From the NCBI GenBank assembly GCA_963664245.1, contig OY760934.1:1426001-1490000 (forward strand): a stretch of DNA of 64,000 nt. Direction: 5' to 3'. The position numbers and the translations under genes are program-made. This document shows positions 62,789 through 64,000 of the stretch, one piece after another. Each line of letters begins with the position of its first letter. The first letter of the stretch is position 1. The DNA is from GCA-2711565 sp963664245. GTDB lineage: Bacteria; Bacteroidota; Bacteroidia; Bacteroidales; GCA-2711565. The notes beneath the pieces were generated by a model. That model made no database searches. It had not been told where the DNA came from and worked only from the letters and a program-made list of their open reading frames with translations.

Positions 62789-63045
62789 CTATTTTACGAA
62801 TAGCTCTTCTAATTTCTGCTCGAGTTTTTCTCTGTGAAGTTTGATGGCTACAATTGTACCGTTTTTGTCAACCAGATAATTTACAGGAACACTACTGACA
62901 CCATACATTGCTACTACAGGACTTTTCATCTCAAGAAGATCACTTACATTAATCCAGGGCAACCTCCTTCTTTTGCTGCGGTTTCCCATTTATCCCTTTC
63001 ATGATCAAGGGTAAATGAGACTAATTCAAACCCTTTATCTTTATA
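62789..63045 (-). pseudogene. Frameshifted 3' remnant of a TlpA/AhpC-like thioredoxin
   Basis: C-terminal third of a TlpA-type redox protein. One frame reads KYKDKGFELVSFTLDHERDK then WETAAKEGG; a second, one base out, continues LPWINVSDLLEMKSPVVAMYGVSSVPVNYLVDKNG with the cis-Pro and EKLEQKLEELFVK end. The shift falls near 62962-62970. The N-terminal part with the CxxC site is missing; homology stops near 63045, where the 3' flank of the neighbouring thioredoxin-like gene begins. Confidence 0.75.
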
Positions 63046-63083
63046 TTTTTCGGATTTTTTATTATTATATGTTCTGATGTATT

Positions 63084-64000
63084 TTATAATTCTCCATTCA
63101 AACATTTTTGAGACCATAAATCTTTTCTCTCTTCCTCGGAAGCCATATCTACAGATTTTTTAGCCATTTTCATTGCTTCATCAATTTCCCCGACTTTGTA
63201 CAATGCATAAGCATAAGTATTAAGATTAACAAAGCCTTCATGCAGTTTAACCGCACGCTTTGCTATTTCTAAAGCTTTTTGCAAAATATCTTCTTTTACT
63301 TCTATTTTCGCATCAACAATCATCCATGCATATTGGTTCAAGATTTTTGCATCATCAAATACATATTTTAGAGCGTAGTCAGCAAGGCCATTGAGAAATT
63401 TGTTTTGGTCTGGATCGTTAAATAATTGTTGCAATTCCATTAGAGCAAATAGTTTGTTTGCAACTTCCTCATCCAATTCAATTAATTCTTTTTTCTTTTG
63501 TGCAATTGTCTCTTCATCTCTTGTTTTCATCGCATTATTGAGATCTTTTTCCATGGTCTTCTCAATAAAATTATTGATTGTAGCTTCACCAACTACATCT
63601 TTAAATTTTGCTTTATTTTCCATAACAAAGGTGAATTTTTTATCGTTCACAGATTTTATGGTAGCACTCATGATTTCAAGATCTTTAGCGTTGACCAATT
63701 CTTCGTTTGTCCGCTGGGCATAATAAGCTTCTGCAGCCTCATCAACATCTTCACGCAGATTTTTAGCTGTTAAAATATATTCCTGAAGAAAAGGAATGCT
63801 GCGTTCTCCATTATTGTATTTTTTTGTAAAACTTTTCCAACTTTTTTCAGTATCAAATGCCGTTTTAGCTGCTTCAATTAAAGCCGGAGCCGACATGCCA
63901 CCTAAAGCTTTGTGTTGAATATTCCCTTCTACATCTAACCATAATAAGGTTGGGTATGCTTTTACCCCGTATTTTTTTCTCAATTCAATTCCTTCACCTT
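63084..64000 (-). CDS. Secreted thioredoxin-family protein (copy 2, partial at window edge)
   Basis: About 305 C-terminal residues of a paralogue of the protein at 3898-5067; the N-terminus with signal peptide and WCGPCK lies beyond the right edge. Sequence continues in frame to the last base (KGEGIEL before RKKYGVKAYPTLLW), so an internal Met at 63983 is not the start. About 49 differences over 299 residues by eye (84% identical), many in the helical C-terminal half. Its 3' flank matches copy 1 as far as the left arm of the terminator, then breaks into a TlpA remnant. Confidence 0.88.
   Translation of the reverse strand, partial: GEGIELRKKYGVKAYPTLLWLDVEGNIQHKALGGMSAPALIEAAKTAFDTEKSWKSFTKKYNNGERSIPFLQEYILTAKNLREDVDEAAEAYYAQRTNEELVNAKDLEIMSATIKSVNDKKFTFVMENKAKFKDVVGEATINNFIEKTMEKDLNNAMKTRDEETIAQKKKELIELDEEVANKLFALMELQQLFNDPDQNKFLNGLADYALKYVFDDAKILNQYAWMIVDAKIEVKEDILQKALEIAKRAVKLHEGFVNLNTYAYALYKVGEIDEAMKMAKKSVDMASEEERKDLWSQKCLNGEL

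Noticed and set aside
1..64000. tRNA, rRNA or other stable RNA genes
   Set aside because: No cloverleaf-like or rRNA-like sequence was recognised by eye; a tRNA or covariance-model scan would be needed to exclude them fully.

Overview
The window comes from a bacterium of the phylum Bacteroidota. It carries a SusC/SusD outer-membrane pair with its FecR/sigma regulators, two fused GldF-GldG ABC transporters, a GLPGLI protein, DUF4252, DUF4836 and DUF3857 proteins, and many intergenic copies of the Bacteroidota promoter element TAnnTTTG. DNA is AT-rich and genes lack strong Shine-Dalgarno sites. I do not name a genus. No rRNA, tRNA, CRISPR array or complete insertion sequence was seen.

Layout. 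1-11 kb: two copies of a gldA-gldFG ABC transporter in inverted orientation flank a secreted thioredoxin-like gene and an OmpR-type two-component system. 11-18 kb: a sigma-FecR-SusC-SusD nutrient uptake locus without degradative enzymes. 18-24 kb: birA divergent from a housekeeping operon rsfS-ftsH-LUD-cdsA-psd. 24-25.5 kb: a lone PIN-like gene followed by an array of short perfect hairpins. 25.5-33 kb: HAD phosphatase; an operon of an SPFH protein, a ribbon-helix-helix protein and a GOLPH3/GPP34-like protein; DEAD-box helicase; YhcC-like radical SAM protein; lipoprotein; POT peptide transporter. 33-38 kb: sigma/anti-sigma/DUF4252 module and valS. 38-42 kb: proline synthesis operon led by a degenerate proB paralogue, then gapA. 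42-47 kb: DUF4836 lipoprotein with a LolD-like ATPase and FtsX-like permease, and an M20 dipeptidase. 47-49.5 kb: an orphan AAA15-type ATPase and a pair of very small genes. 49.5-59.5 kb: a second two-component system divergent from a GLPGLI/beta-barrel pair, then two transglutaminase-like DUF3857 genes. 59.5-64 kb: a second sigma/anti-sigma module, tilS, a frameshifted TlpA remnant, and a second, inverted copy of the thioredoxin-like gene that runs off the right edge.

How parts connect. The two two-component systems are paralogues. Both promoters carry phased TTAACC repeats just upstream of the promoter, and the same repeat lies before the thioredoxin-like gene, which suggests a shared envelope regulon. 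Two sigma/anti-sigma modules share a plan down to a 20-nt gene overlap. Several genes are duplications: gldA-gldFG with its terminator, and the thioredoxin-like gene with half of its terminator.

The least explained items are the SPFH/RHH/GPP34 operon, the pseudo-ProB coupled to ProB, the TTAACC operators and the hairpin family. All functional statements rest on reading motifs by eye; no database search was run.
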